The notes beneath the pieces are model-generated. The model did no database searches and had not been told where the DNA came from. It worked only from the letters and a program-made list of their open reading frames with translations. Of a stretch of 54,574 nucleotides of DNA, positions 32,372 to 41,522 are shown one piece after another. Source of the stretch: Phascolarctobacterium sp. (GTDB lineage Bacteria > Bacillota > Negativicutes > Acidaminococcales > Acidaminococcaceae); NCBI GenBank assembly GCA_004558595.1, contig SFCN01000014.1, forward strand, positions 1 to 54,574, written 5' to 3'. The translations under genes were made by a program, and so were the position numbers. Within the stretch, counting starts at the first letter, position 1. Every line of letters starts with the position of its first letter.

Positions 32372-32480
32372 ACTGAGGTGCTCTCGCGAGAGAGGTAAAT
32401 TAGGGAATGCGGTGTGAATCCGCAGCGGTCCAGCCACTGTGAAGCCTACTTGATGGGCTAAGCCAGGTCGCAGCCTCGGT
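32372..32480 (+). ncRNA. Cobalamin riboswitch 2 (compact, class II-like)
   Basis: P1 arms ACTGAGG (32372-32378) and CCTCGGT (32474-32480). A palindromic stem CTCTCGCGAGAG follows, then the conserved core GGGAATGCGGTGTGAATCCG, CAGCGGTCCAGCCACTGTGA, and AAGCCAGGTCGCAGCC. It lacks the peripheral stems of riboswitch 1, so it belongs to the short class. It leads a five-gene ABC importer operon. Confidence 0.85.
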
Positions 32481-32510
32481 ATGATATATTCTGCTTGAGA
32501 CAGAAGTATA

Positions 32511-32555
32511 TTACATAATAGTGCACGTTATGTAGTCTTTTTCTGTTTCTATGCA
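32511..32555 (+). terminator. Probable riboswitch 2 expression platform
   Basis: TACATAA and TTATGTA form a hairpin followed by GTCTTTTTC; the T run also belongs to a second stem CTTTTTCTG/CAGAAAAAG (32538-32563). The two stems are mutually overlapping, as expected for a transcriptional switch. Confidence 0.55.
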
Positions 32556-32591
32556 GAAAAAGGCTATTTTTATGTATGGAGATGATGTGTT

Positions 32592-33533
32592 TTGACGAAA
32601 AAACAAATTCTGGCCCGCATAGGCCAGATCGTTCTCGTATTATTGGGCATCAGCTTTATCACCTTTGCTTTGGTAATGCTAGCTCCTGGTGATGTTGTGC
32701 GACAGATGATTGCCGGCAATGAGGACATTATCGTAAGTCAGGCTGAAATTGATGCTCTACGTGCTGAGTTGGGTTTGGATAAGCCCTTCTTCTTCCAGTA
32801 TTTGGACTGGTTGGGCAGAGCCCTACAGGGCAATCTAGGCTTTTCCTACATGGTGAAAAAACCTGTGGTTGAGGCTCTGTGGGAAGGGCTTCCAGGAACT
32901 GTATTGCTATCCTTGGCATCACTTTTTATGATGATGGTTGTGTCTATACCGGCAGGTATTTATTCAGCTGTGAAGCGCGGTAGTATTGTAGACAATATCG
33001 TAAGGATCTTTACCTTTATGGGTGTTTCTATGCCCGGCTTCTGGGTAGGTCTTATGCTACTGTGGATTTTGGGCCTAAAGTTGGACCTTTTGCCTATTGT
33101 TGGTGGCGAAATTAGCTTGGAAACGTTAATTATGCCGTCCCTGACCCTAGCCATAGCCATGGCTTCAAAATATACGCGTCAGGTGCGCACAGCGATTTTG
33201 GAGGAGCTGCATCAGGATTATGTGGTGGGCGCTCGTGCCAGGGGCATGACCGAAAGCCACATTCTCTGGAAGGAGGTTCTGCCCAACGCTATGCTGCCGC
33301 TGATTACCCTCTTGGGCTTGTCCCTGGGCAATCTTTTGGGCGGTGCCGCTGTTATTGAAATGGTTTTCCAATGGCCGGGCTTAGGTCGCTTGGCTATAGA
33401 AGCAATTACATACCGCGACTTCCAATTAGTGCAGGGCGTAGTAGTGTGGATTGCATTGATGTATATGGTGATCAATCTAGTTGTAGATATGTCCTATAAC
33501 CATCTTGATCCCCGTTTAAGAAAGGTGAGGTAA
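32592..33533 (+). CDS. ABC importer permease 1 (NikB/DppB type)
   Basis: 313 residues, six membrane helices. Family features: PGDVVRQMIAGN after the first helix, RAELGLDKPFFFQYLDWLGR, GFSY and the cytoplasmic EAA-type loop DYVVGARARGMTESHILWKEVLPNAMLPL. Start is TTG at 32592 with GGAG upstream; the nearby ATGs are out of frame. It forms the membrane channel with the next protein. Nickel/peptide-type importers placed behind cobalamin riboswitches have been proposed to import cobalt; that reading is an inference here. Confidence 0.88.
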   Translation: MTKKQILARIGQIVLVLLGISFITFALVMLAPGDVVRQMIAGNEDIIVSQAEIDALRAELGLDKPFFFQYLDWLGRALQGNLGFSYMVKKPVVEALWEGLPGTVLLSLASLFMMMVVSIPAGIYSAVKRGSIVDNIVRIFTFMGVSMPGFWVGLMLLWILGLKLDLLPIVGGEISLETLIMPSLTLAIAMASKYTRQVRTAILEELHQDYVVGARARGMTESHILWKEVLPNAMLPLITLLGLSLGNLLGGAAVIEMVFQWPGLGRLAIEAITYRDFQLVQGVVVWIALMYMVINLVVDMSYNHLDPRLRKVR

Positions 33534-33536
33534 GTA

Positions 33537-34373
33537 ATGGAAACTTTAGTAAATGGTTTTAAAACTAACCGCGCCTTTGCAGTGACCAGCCTGCTGGTAC
33601 TGCTTTTGCTGGCGATAGCCTTAGCTGCGCCTATTATATCTCCCTTTGACCCTACCCATGCAGAGATGAAGGATGCTTTCTTAGAGCCTAGCATGACGCA
33701 TCTGTTTGGTACAGATAAGCTGGGGCGTGACTGCTTCAGCCGAGTGCTTTATGGGGCTCGGGCTTCTTTAACAGGTGTTTTAGTGTTAGTAGCCAGCGTT
33801 TTCTTAGTTGGCACCACTATGGGAGTTTTGTCCGGATATTTCGGTGGCAAGGTGGATATAATTATCATGCGCTTTAGTGATATGATGATTTCCTTCCCCG
33901 GCATGATTTTGGCCATTGCCATTGCCGGTATTATGGGCGGCAGCCTAGTGAATGCTGTTATCGCGTTGACCATTGTCAGTTGGACTAAATACGCTCGCTT
34001 GGCCCGCAGTATGGTGCTCAAGGTAAAGCGTCGTGACTACGTTGAGGCAGCTATTGTCAATGGTGGTACACCACCCCATATTCTGTGGGTACATATTCTG
34101 CCCAATATTCTGCCCATGATGGTTATCACCGCCGCAGCCGATATTGGCGCGCTGATGATGGAGCTGGCAGGCCTGTCCTTCCTTGGCTTTGGTAGCCAGC
34201 CCCCTGCTCCCGAATGGGGCCTGATGTTGAACGAGGGACGCCAGCAGCTGCAAACTGCACCTTGGTTGATGATTTTCCCGGGCTTGGCAATTTTTGTGAC
34301 AGTAGTTGTTTTTAACCTTTGGGGTGACAATTTGCGCGACGTATTAGACCCCCGCAACGATGTAAAAGATTAA
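33537..34373 (+). CDS. ABC importer permease 2 (NikC/DppC type)
   Basis: 278 residues, about six membrane helices, with the conserved HLFGTDKLGRDCFSRVLYGA near residue 55 and the EAA loop DYVEAAIVNGGTPPHILWVHILPNILP. It starts 3 bases after the first permease gene, so the two are cotranslated. Its stop codon is followed immediately by the second copy of the 100-base palindromic repeat, which separates it from the binding protein gene. Confidence 0.88.
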   Translation: METLVNGFKTNRAFAVTSLLVLLLLAIALAAPIISPFDPTHAEMKDAFLEPSMTHLFGTDKLGRDCFSRVLYGARASLTGVLVLVASVFLVGTTMGVLSGYFGGKVDIIIMRFSDMMISFPGMILAIAIAGIMGGSLVNAVIALTIVSWTKYARLARSMVLKVKRRDYVEAAIVNGGTPPHILWVHILPNILPMMVITAAADIGALMMELAGLSFLGFGSQPPAPEWGLMLNEGRQQLQTAPWLMIFPGLAIFVTVVVFNLWGDNLRDVLDPRNDVKD

Positions 34374-34477
34374 AAATCGTCCATAAGGCACCATCTACTG
34401 CGTCGTAGCTCCTAGGAGTATTCCCGATACACCGTCGTCGCTATTCCTTGTATCTGGTACCTTCTAAACGATTTTAA
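34374..34477. repeat. Imperfect-palindrome intergenic repeat, copy 2
   Basis: Begins at the last base of the permease stop codon or directly after. Ends AAATCGTCCATAAGGCACCA and, inverted, TGGTACCTTCTAAACGATTT; centre GCTCCTAGGAGT. It matches copy 1 at 8031-8131 over its full length with scattered substitutions, many of which preserve pairing. Confidence 0.8.
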
Positions 34478-34515
34478 AAGAGTAATAAAGAGTAATTAAG
34501 ATAGGAGTGTTCATT

Positions 34516-36093
34516 ATGAAAAAATTATTTAAAATTTCCGCAGCAGCGGCTATGATTGGTGTATTAGCTTTGGCAGCCTCGGGCTGCGGTGGTGGTAGCT
34601 CTAAAAAGGCAAATGTTACCAATGAGATGGTAAAATTTGGTGTAACCAACTTTGCTGATAATCTGGATCCTGCAGATAATTTCTTCAGCTGGGTAGTAAT
34701 GCGCTACGGCTTAGGCGAATGCTTGGTGAAATTTGATAACAAAATGAATGCCACTCCTTGGTTGGCCGACAAATGGTCCATTTCCGATGATAAGCTGACC
34801 TGGACCTTCCATATTAACGACAAGGTTAAGTTTTCTAATGGTGATAAGCTGACTGCTGAAATCGCTAAGGAATCCTTGGAAAGAACCTTTAAGCTTTCCA
34901 ACCGTGCTCAATCCATCTTCCAATATGCCGAAATTAAGGCTGACGGACAAAATTTAATTATTAAAACTAAAAACCCCACGCCTTCCTTACCTGGCATGCT
35001 GGCAGACCCCCTGTTCATTATCATTGATACCAAGGTAAAGGACCGCGATATCAAGAAGCAGGGCCCCATTTGCACCGGTCCCTACGCTGTTAAAACTTAT
35101 AGCAAGGCTAAGGCTGTAATGGTTGCTAACCCCAATTATTGGGATGGCGCTGTTCCCTTCAAGAATGCGGAGATTCCTACCATTGATGACCCCAATACCC
35201 GTGCTATGGCTTTGCAAAAGGGTGAAATCGACTTTGCTATCAATATTGCAGCAGGCGACCTGCAGCTGTTCAAGGATAAAGCAAAATACAACATCTCTGA
35301 GATTGCCTCCCTGCGTACTGTGCTGGCCCAGATTAATATGAACGAGGGCAAGCCCCTGCATGATCCTAAGGTGCGTGCTGCCCTGATTCAATGCTTGGAC
35401 CGTGTTACCTATAATAAGGTGCTGTTGAAGGACACCTTTATTCCGGGCAAAGCACCTGTTCCTCCTTCTTTGGACTATGGCTTTGATCAATTGAAGGACC
35501 CCAATGCCTATAATCCTGAAAATGCGAAGAAGCTTTTGGCTGAAGCAGGATGGAAGGACACCAATGGTGACGGCTATGTGGATAAAAACGGTAAGAATTT
35601 GGAAATTGACTTTGTTTTCTACAGCGGTCGTGCAGAGCTGCCCCTCTATGCCGAGGCAACCCAAGCAGATGCTAAGAAAATTGGTATCAAGGTTAATATG
35701 AAGAATGTTGACTACAACGTGCTGGATCCCATGCGTCAAAAGGGTCAATTCGACCTGATTATTTCCAACATCCTCACTGCAAATACCGGTGACCCGGAGG
35801 TTTATCTGAACTGGTACTGGAAGAGCAATATTAATGGTAGCCAACCGCAAAACTCCACTGGCTACAGCAATCCGAAGTTTGATGCTCTGTCCGACAAGCT
35901 GGCTGTAGAATTTGATCCCGCTAAGCGCCGTCAATACATGATTGAAATGCAACAAATCCTGTTGGATGATGGTGTAGCTCTGTTCTTTGGTTATCCTAAG
36001 ACTAATATGGTATCTAAAGCTGGTTTAGTAAATGCCAATATTTATCCCGCTGATTATTATTGGCTGACCAAGGACATTGCTCCGAAGAACTAA
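34516..36093 (+). CDS. Solute-binding lipoprotein, family 5 (NikA/DppA type)
   Basis: 525 residues. Signal peptide with lipobox LAASGC, followed by the family 5 fold: DNLDPADNFFSWVVMRYGLG, WHINDK-type WTFHINDKVKFSNGDKLTAE, TGPYAVKTYSKAKAVMVANPNYW and ALIQCLDRVTYNKVLL. It would bind the ligand outside the inner membrane and hand it to the two permeases. Start ATG 34516, after TAGGAG; the in-frame GTG at 34507 overlaps that site. As family 5 proteins bind peptides, nickel chelates or haem, the ligand must be inferred from the B12 riboswitch. Confidence 0.9.
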   Translation: MKKLFKISAAAAMIGVLALAASGCGGGSSKKANVTNEMVKFGVTNFADNLDPADNFFSWVVMRYGLGECLVKFDNKMNATPWLADKWSISDDKLTWTFHINDKVKFSNGDKLTAEIAKESLERTFKLSNRAQSIFQYAEIKADGQNLIIKTKNPTPSLPGMLADPLFIIIDTKVKDRDIKKQGPICTGPYAVKTYSKAKAVMVANPNYWDGAVPFKNAEIPTIDDPNTRAMALQKGEIDFAINIAAGDLQLFKDKAKYNISEIASLRTVLAQINMNEGKPLHDPKVRAALIQCLDRVTYNKVLLKDTFIPGKAPVPPSLDYGFDQLKDPNAYNPENAKKLLAEAGWKDTNGDGYVDKNGKNLEIDFVFYSGRAELPLYAEATQADAKKIGIKVNMKNVDYNVLDPMRQKGQFDLIISNILTANTGDPEVYLNWYWKSNINGSQPQNSTGYSNPKFDALSDKLAVEFDPAKRRQYMIEMQQILLDDGVALFFGYPKTNMVSKAGLVNANIYPADYYWLTKDIAPKN

Positions 36094-36126
36094 AAACATG
36101 AATTTTAATGAAGAAGGTATAGTTTA

Positions 36127-36918
36127 ATGCTACTTCAAGTAAAAGATTTAGACATCAGCTACGGTGAACGCCTCACCGTAGCTGGTGCTAGCCTAGAATT
36201 AGATAAGGGCGAGATAATGTCCATTGTAGGCGAGTCCGGCAGTGGCAAGACCACCGTTATCCGTGCCATTATGGGCTGCTTGCCTGGTGCTGGCCGCGTG
36301 AGCGCAGGCTCCATTACCTTTGATGGTAAGGATGTTTTGCAAAACACACCGGAGCAGTGGCGTCATATGTATGGCAGTGAAATGTCCATGATTTTCCAGG
36401 ATAGCGGCAATATGATTAACCCTATTCGCCGTATCGGCGCCCAATTCATCGACTATATCCAAGCCCACCAGCCGGATAAATCCAAGAGTGAGGCCTATGA
36501 AATGGCTTGCCAAATGCTGACCAATGTGCGTCTGCCCAATCCGGAGAACATCATGAATTGCTATCCCTTTGAGCTGTCCGGCGGTATGCGTCAGCGTGTG
36601 GGCATAGCTATGGCCATGATTTTCAGCCCGAAGATTTTGCTGGCAGACGAGCCTACCAGCGCCTTGGACGTTACGACCCAGGCTCAGATTATTCGCCAAA
36701 TCGTGGATATTCGCAACGAATATAATGTTGCGGTCATCATCGTAACCCATAATATTGGCGTAGCCTCCTACGTTTCCAATAAAATTATGGTTATGCAGGG
36801 CGGCAAGGTTGTGGAATATGGCAAGCGTGAGGATGTTATTGGCAATCCTCAGCATGAATATACCAAGCAGCTGCTACGAGCAGTGCCCATCATAGGAGGG
36901 AAGTGTTATTATGCCTAA
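36127..36918 (+). CDS. ABC importer ATPase 1 (NikD/DppD type)
   Basis: 263 residues. Walker A GESGSGKTTVIRA, Q-loop IFQDSGNMINPIRR, signature LSGGMRQRVGIAMAM, Walker B ILLADEPTSALDVT and switch His in VTHN. It lacks the C-terminal oligopeptide-binding extension of larger DppD proteins, which is typical of nickel-type systems. ATG 36127 follows GAAGGTATAGTTTA, a weak site. It overlaps the next gene by 8 bases. Confidence 0.88.
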   Translation: MLLQVKDLDISYGERLTVAGASLELDKGEIMSIVGESGSGKTTVIRAIMGCLPGAGRVSAGSITFDGKDVLQNTPEQWRHMYGSEMSMIFQDSGNMINPIRRIGAQFIDYIQAHQPDKSKSEAYEMACQMLTNVRLPNPENIMNCYPFELSGGMRQRVGIAMAMIFSPKILLADEPTSALDVTTQAQIIRQIVDIRNEYNVAVIIVTHNIGVASYVSNKIMVMQGGKVVEYGKREDVIGNPQHEYTKQLLRAVPIIGGKCYYA

Positions 36919-37900
36919 TCAAAATAGTGCTGTCAAGCCCGCCTATGAGCGTAGTAAGGTTATTTTAGATATTAAGCATTTGACCAAGCAATTTAAGGTG
37001 GATGACGGTAGACTGTTGACGGCCTGCAACGATATTTCCCTGCGTGCCTACGAGGGCAAAACCTTGGGCATCATTGGCGAATCCGGGTGTGGTAAGAGTA
37101 CCTTGGTGCGCACCCTGCTGCAGATTCAGCCTACTACCAGCGGTGAGGCCATTTTTGAAGGTCACGATTTGCTTAAGGATCGAGGCGAGGAATCCCGTCA
37201 GGACCGTCGCAAAATCCAAATGGTTTTCCAGGACCCGACAGCAGCCTTCAATCCGAAAATGCTGGTGAAGGATATCCTCACCGAGCCCTTGAAGAATTTT
37301 GGCTTGATTAAAAAGGATGAGGTAGATGCTAAGGCTGCCGAGCTTTTGGAAATGGTAGAGCTGCCTGCTTCCTTCAAGGACCGCTATCCCCATAGCATGA
37401 GCGGTGGCCAGCGTCAACGCTTGGGTATTGCCCGTGCTTTGTCTCTGGAGCCCAAGATTATTGTCTGTGACGAAGCGACCTCTGCCTTGGACGTTTCCGT
37501 ACAGGAAAAAGTCTGCGAGCTTTTGTGTCGTTTGCAAAAGGAAAAGAACATTACCTATCTCTTTATTGCCCACGACCTAGGCTTGGTGGACTTAATGTGC
37601 CATCAGGTAGCAGTGATGTATTTGGGCAATGTGGTGGAATGGCTGGAGCACGGACGTATTGCCGAAAGCTGCAAGCATCCTTATACTAAAGCCTTAATGA
37701 AGGCTGTCTTTAAGGTTGATTTCCGTCCCGGCGAAAAGATCGAGCCCATAGAGGGCGAAATCCCCAGTCCCCTGGATTTGCCGCCAGGCTGCCCCTTTGC
37801 CAGTCGTTGCGAGCATTGTAGTGAAAACTGCCTCAAGAATAAGCCCCAGCTTAAGGAGATTGAGCACGGGCATTGGGTAGCATGTCATCTTTATGATTAA
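36911..37900 (+). CDS. ABC importer ATPase 2 (NikE/DppF type)
   Basis: 329 residues. Walker A GESGCGKSTLVRTLL, Q-loop VFQDPTAAFNPKM, signature MSGGQRQRLGIARAL, Walker B IIVCDEATSALDVSVQ and H-loop IAHDL. The C-terminus has the oligopeptide/nickel extension with the Cys-containing GCPFASRCEHCSENC. Pairs with the previous ATPase to drive import. Last gene of the riboswitch 2 operon; no convincing terminator follows. Confidence 0.88.
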   Translation: MPNQNSAVKPAYERSKVILDIKHLTKQFKVDDGRLLTACNDISLRAYEGKTLGIIGESGCGKSTLVRTLLQIQPTTSGEAIFEGHDLLKDRGEESRQDRRKIQMVFQDPTAAFNPKMLVKDILTEPLKNFGLIKKDEVDAKAAELLEMVELPASFKDRYPHSMSGGQRQRLGIARALSLEPKIIVCDEATSALDVSVQEKVCELLCRLQKEKNITYLFIAHDLGLVDLMCHQVAVMYLGNVVEWLEHGRIAESCKHPYTKALMKAVFKVDFRPGEKIEPIEGEIPSPLDLPPGCPFASRCEHCSENCLKNKPQLKEIEHGHWVACHLYD

Positions 37901-38039
37901 TAAATAATAGCTTTCTCTGACAAGAGAAGAATTTTTCTCCCCTTCCATCTCCATTTGGGTGTGTGTCTAGCTACTTAGCTGTAGTTAGGCTCACATCCAG
38001 CCTTTTAAATTCCACAGGATTTTTACAAAAAACTATAGA

Positions 38040-38149
38040 TGAATATTCATTCATATGTTATAATATGCTTAGCGGAGCTGGTTTTAAAATCAAGGTAAAC
38101 CAGCTGCACTATATTTTTTCAATAATACATGAATAAGTACTCATATAAT
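38040..38149 (+). promoter_or_regulatory. Tandem promoter/operator region of the metal ATPase
   Basis: The palindrome TGAATATTCA (38040-38049) precedes TATAAT (38059-38064). A second imperfect inverted repeat, ATGAATAAGTACTCAT (38129-38144), runs into a second TATAAT (38144-38149). ATGAAT-type inverted repeats are typical of ArsR/SmtB metal repressors. Between them AGCTGGTTT/AAACCAGCT forms a hairpin (about 38076-38105) followed by ATATTTTTTC, possibly a terminator for the first transcript. Confidence 0.5.
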
Positions 38150-38182
38150 GATATTTAGCTTTAAGAAAGGTGGTACCTGGCA

Positions 38183-41134
38183 GTGAAAAATGATAAGAAA
38201 GTTTTCAGAGATCTAGAAGAAGTGCGTAATTCTTCTGAAGAGGTGCGTAGCTTTAGACATGTACACGGACATATTAAAGGAAACGAAAATTATAGTGATC
38301 ATCCTGAGGGCTGCACCTGTGGTCACTGTGGCAAGGATCACAATCATAACAGCATGGGACATATTCCGAAGCATAGCCATGGTGATGGCTGTACCCATAC
38401 TCACGAGCATAGGCATGAAGACCACGAGGAATGCTGCTGTGGCAATGACCATGTTGCACACGAGGAGCATGAGCATGGAGAGCATAATGAGGATGAGTGT
38501 GGCTGTGGACACGAGCATCACCATCACGAGCATGAAGAGCATGATGACGATGAATGCGGCTGTGGACACGAGCATCACCATCATGAGCATGATGACGATG
38601 AATGCGGCTGTGGACACGAGCATCATCACCACGAGCACGAGGATGATGAGCATCATGTACCTGGTCACCCCGATGACTGCCAATGCGAGCTTTGCCATCC
38701 TCACGAAGAGTACTGTGATGTTTGTGGCGAAAGCTTAGCCAACTGCACCTGTAGAATGCCCGATGCGGATAAGGTGAAGCGTGTTTATATTTTGAAAAAC
38801 CTAGGCTGTGCCAACTGCGCTGCCAAAATGGAGCACAAAATTAAGGAGCTGCCGGGGGTTACCTATGCCAATGTGAGCTTTGCCACGAAGCAGCTGCGCC
38901 TGAGCGCTGCAGATCATGAAGCGCTACTGCCCCTGATTCAAAAAATTTGCACCTCTATTGAATCCGATGTGGAGGTTATACCTCGTGATAAACGTCCCCA
39001 GGTCGGCAAGGACAACAGCCGTACTTATTTAGTGCAGAATCTTGACTGCGCCAATTGTGGAGCTAAAATCGAGCGTGCTCTTAACGCTATGCCAGAAATC
39101 GAGAGTGCTGTGCTGACCTTTACTACCAAAAAGCTGCAGGTTAAGGCCTCTAATTATGACGGTCTACTGGCGAAGATGCAAGCAGTTACCGATAAGGTAG
39201 AGGAAGGCGTGCTGCTGGTTGAGGCTCACACCAAGCCCAGTCTAGCTCCTGATCTGGAGGAACGCAAAAAGGCCGGTGGCATTCTATCCAGCCTTAGCGA
39301 AAAGGAGTCCCTGCTGGAAATTGCTCTTGGCGGTGTAGTATTTATCATCACTGAATGGTTGGGCCTAATTCCAGAGGCCTATCATATGTATTGCCTGATT
39401 TTCGCCTATGTTTTATTGGGTGGACGCATTGTTATAACTGCTCTGAAGAATATTTCAAAGGGTAATGTTTTTGACGAAAACTTCTTGATGACGGTAGCTA
39501 CTCTCGGAGCCTTCGCGATTAAAGCCTGGGAAGAGGCTGTGGGCGTTATGTTCTTCTATCGCGTGGGCGAGTATTTCGAACAGCGCGCTGTAGAAAAAAG
39601 TCGCGGCCAGATTATGGACGCGGTGGATATGCGTCCTGAGGTTGTGAATTTGCTAGTGGGCGAAGAGGTGAAGGTTATCCCTGCCGAGGACGTGCATGTG
39701 GGTGATATTCTTTTGGTACGCGCCGGTGACCGCATTCCTCTAGACGGTGTGGTTATTGAAGGCGAGAGTCTCGTGGACACTTCCCCTGTTACAGGCGAGC
39801 CCGTGCCGGTGAAGCGTGCTTTTGGTGATGAAATTGTCTCCGGCTGCGTGAATACCAGCGGTATGCTCAAAATTCGCGTGGAGAAGGTGCTGGCCGAGTC
39901 CATGGTAACGAGGATTTTGGACAGCGTGGAAAATGCCGCTGCCTCCAAGCCAACCATCGACCGCTTTATTACTCGCTTTGCCCGTGTTTACACTCCCTTT
40001 GTAGTAGCTGCGGCAGTGGCGGTGGCTGTGATTCCCTCCCTGCTTACAGGGGATTGGCAAAAATGGGTCTATACAGCGCTGACCTTCCTCGTCATCAGCT
40101 GTCCCTGCGCTCTGGTGCTCAGCGTACCCCTGGCCTTTTTCAGTGGTATCGGCGCTGGCTCCAAGTATGGCATCTTGTTCAAGGGTGGCGTGGCTATGGA
40201 GGCTTTGAAGCATGTTAAGGCTGTGATTATGGATAAAACCGGCACCGTGACCAAGGGTAATTTCGTACTGCAATCCCTGCAGGCAACCCAGGGTTATAGC
40301 GAAGCGGAGCTTTTGCAATATACCGCCAGCGCAGAGCTTGTTTCTACCCATCCCATCGCTCAAAGCATCGTGCAAGCGGCGAAGGAAAGAGGCCTAGCGC
40401 TGGTACGACCGGATAGCTTTGAAGAGATTGCTGGCGAGGGCTTGGTAGCGCATTTTGGTACTAAGCGCGTGCTCTGTGGTAATGTGAAGCTGATGCAGCA
40501 CTTTGGTATTAAGTGTGAATCCTACGAAGCGGCCGCCAGCGGCAGTGAGGTGCTGGTAGCTGAAGGCTCTACCTTTATCGGACAGCTTTTGATTAACGAT
40601 ACGCTGAAGGAGGATGCTCAAGCCGCCATCGCTGCTTTGAAAAAGCAGGGCTTGGTCACCGCTATGCTTACGGGCGATGCCCAAAAAGAGGCTCAGGCCG
40701 TGGCTAGCGCCGCTGGTATTGACGAGGTACGAGCTCAGCTTCTGCCCCAGGATAAGCTAAACGAGCTTAATAAAATACGTAATAAATATGGCGCTGTGAT
40801 GTTCGTGGGTGATGGCATCAACGATGCGCCGGTGCTGGCCGGCGCCGATGTAGGTGCCGCCATGGGCAGCGGCGCGGATGCGGCCATTGAAGCGGCGGAT
40901 GTGGTCTTCATGAACAGCGAGGTGAAGGCTATTCCTCAGGCCATCGCCATTGCCCGTGCCACGGGCAATATCGCATGGCAGAACGTGATCTTCGCTCTGG
41001 CGGTGAAGATCATCATCATGGTGGCGGGCCTGATGGGCTATGCTTCCATGTGGGCCGCTGTCTTTGCAGACACCGGCGTGTCCGTGCTCTGCGTACTGAA
41101 TTCTGTTCGCATTCTCTACAAAAAAGTGGAGTAA
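38183..41134 (+). CDS. zntA: P1B-type zinc/cadmium-exporting ATPase with His/Cys-rich N-terminus
   Basis: 983 residues, about 250 longer than usual. Residues 35-185 are extremely rich in His, Cys, Asp and Glu, with three repeats of ECGCGHEHHHHEH and extra Cys pairs (CELC, CDVC, CTC). Two HMA domains follow (GCANC, Cys209/212; DCANC, Cys289/292), then the ATPase core: TGEPVPVKR, membrane motif CPC (640-642), phosphorylated Asp684 in DKTGTVTKG, TGDAQKE and GDGINDAPVLAGADVG. CPC and two HMA domains fit Zn/Cd/Pb export. Start is GTG 38183 with AAAGGTGG upstream. No repressor gene is adjacent. Confidence 0.9.
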   Translation: MKNDKKVFRDLEEVRNSSEEVRSFRHVHGHIKGNENYSDHPEGCTCGHCGKDHNHNSMGHIPKHSHGDGCTHTHEHRHEDHEECCCGNDHVAHEEHEHGEHNEDECGCGHEHHHHEHEEHDDDECGCGHEHHHHEHDDDECGCGHEHHHHEHEDDEHHVPGHPDDCQCELCHPHEEYCDVCGESLANCTCRMPDADKVKRVYILKNLGCANCAAKMEHKIKELPGVTYANVSFATKQLRLSAADHEALLPLIQKICTSIESDVEVIPRDKRPQVGKDNSRTYLVQNLDCANCGAKIERALNAMPEIESAVLTFTTKKLQVKASNYDGLLAKMQAVTDKVEEGVLLVEAHTKPSLAPDLEERKKAGGILSSLSEKESLLEIALGGVVFIITEWLGLIPEAYHMYCLIFAYVLLGGRIVITALKNISKGNVFDENFLMTVATLGAFAIKAWEEAVGVMFFYRVGEYFEQRAVEKSRGQIMDAVDMRPEVVNLLVGEEVKVIPAEDVHVGDILLVRAGDRIPLDGVVIEGESLVDTSPVTGEPVPVKRAFGDEIVSGCVNTSGMLKIRVEKVLAESMVTRILDSVENAAASKPTIDRFITRFARVYTPFVVAAAVAVAVIPSLLTGDWQKWVYTALTFLVISCPCALVLSVPLAFFSGIGAGSKYGILFKGGVAMEALKHVKAVIMDKTGTVTKGNFVLQSLQATQGYSEAELLQYTASAELVSTHPIAQSIVQAAKERGLALVRPDSFEEIAGEGLVAHFGTKRVLCGNVKLMQHFGIKCESYEAAASGSEVLVAEGSTFIGQLLINDTLKEDAQAAIAALKKQGLVTAMLTGDAQKEAQAVASAAGIDEVRAQLLPQDKLNELNKIRNKYGAVMFVGDGINDAPVLAGADVGAAMGSGADAAIEAADVVFMNSEVKAIPQAIAIARATGNIAWQNVIFALAVKIIIMVAGLMGYASMWAAVFADTGVSVLCVLNSVRILYKKVE
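38492..38636 (+). repeat. In-frame tandem repeats encoding metal-binding motifs
   Basis: Three near-identical units (GATGA-TG-GGCTGTGGACACGAGCATCA...) encode ECGCGHEHHHHEH. The unit length varies (about 57 and 42 bases) because of the acidic spacer, so copy-number slippage is plausible. Confidence 0.8.
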
Positions 41135-41187
41135 TGTATCATTCTTTACATACCGAAGGTACAGTAAAAAATAATTCTTTGTTACTA

Positions 41188-41216
41188 TTGACAAACTTAT
41201 CCAATATAAGTAAAAT
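41188..41216 (+). promoter_or_regulatory. Promoter of the T-box leader
   Basis: TTGACA (41188-41193) and TAAAAT (41211-41216), spacing 17. Confidence 0.75.
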
Positions 41217-41224
41217 GTTTCTCG

Positions 41225-41491
41225 ACAACTGTAAAGCGCCCCTGAAAGACGAGGAAGGGAAGAAGATATGGTGAAAGGGCCAAGAGAGCCGCTGGTTGGT
41301 GGAAAGCGGAGCCGGAAGCTATATGGATACTGAGCCCGGAGTTGCCTTCCTGATAGGTAGGGAAGGACGTGTGGTCACGTTATAGGCAAAGGCCTTGTTG
41401 GAGGCCGAGAGGGTTGCGTAAGCGACCGAAATAGGGTGGTACCGCGTGGAGATTTCCCCGCCCCTAGCAAATGGCTATGGGGCGGGTTTTT
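41225..41491 (+). ncRNA. T-box riboswitch (probably tRNA-Leu) with terminator
   Basis: The signature AGGGTGGTACCGCG is at 41433-41446; its TGGT bulge matches a tRNA ending ACCA, as for Leu tRNA. The terminator CCCGCCCCTAGC/GCTATGGGGCGGG (41457-41486) ends in TTTTT. In stem I, CTG at 41330-41332 (context GATACTGAGC) is a plausible Leu specifier, though the stem was not folded by computation. Uncharged tRNA-Leu should allow read-through into leuA. Confidence 0.92.
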
Positions 41492-41522
41492 AATTTATGA
41501 ATGTTAGAAAAGAGGAAGTAAA

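Noticed and set aside
38492..38636. Short direct repeats that could suggest a CRISPR-like array
   Set aside because: The repeats are contiguous, in frame and encode His/Cys-rich motifs; there are no unique spacers or cas genes.
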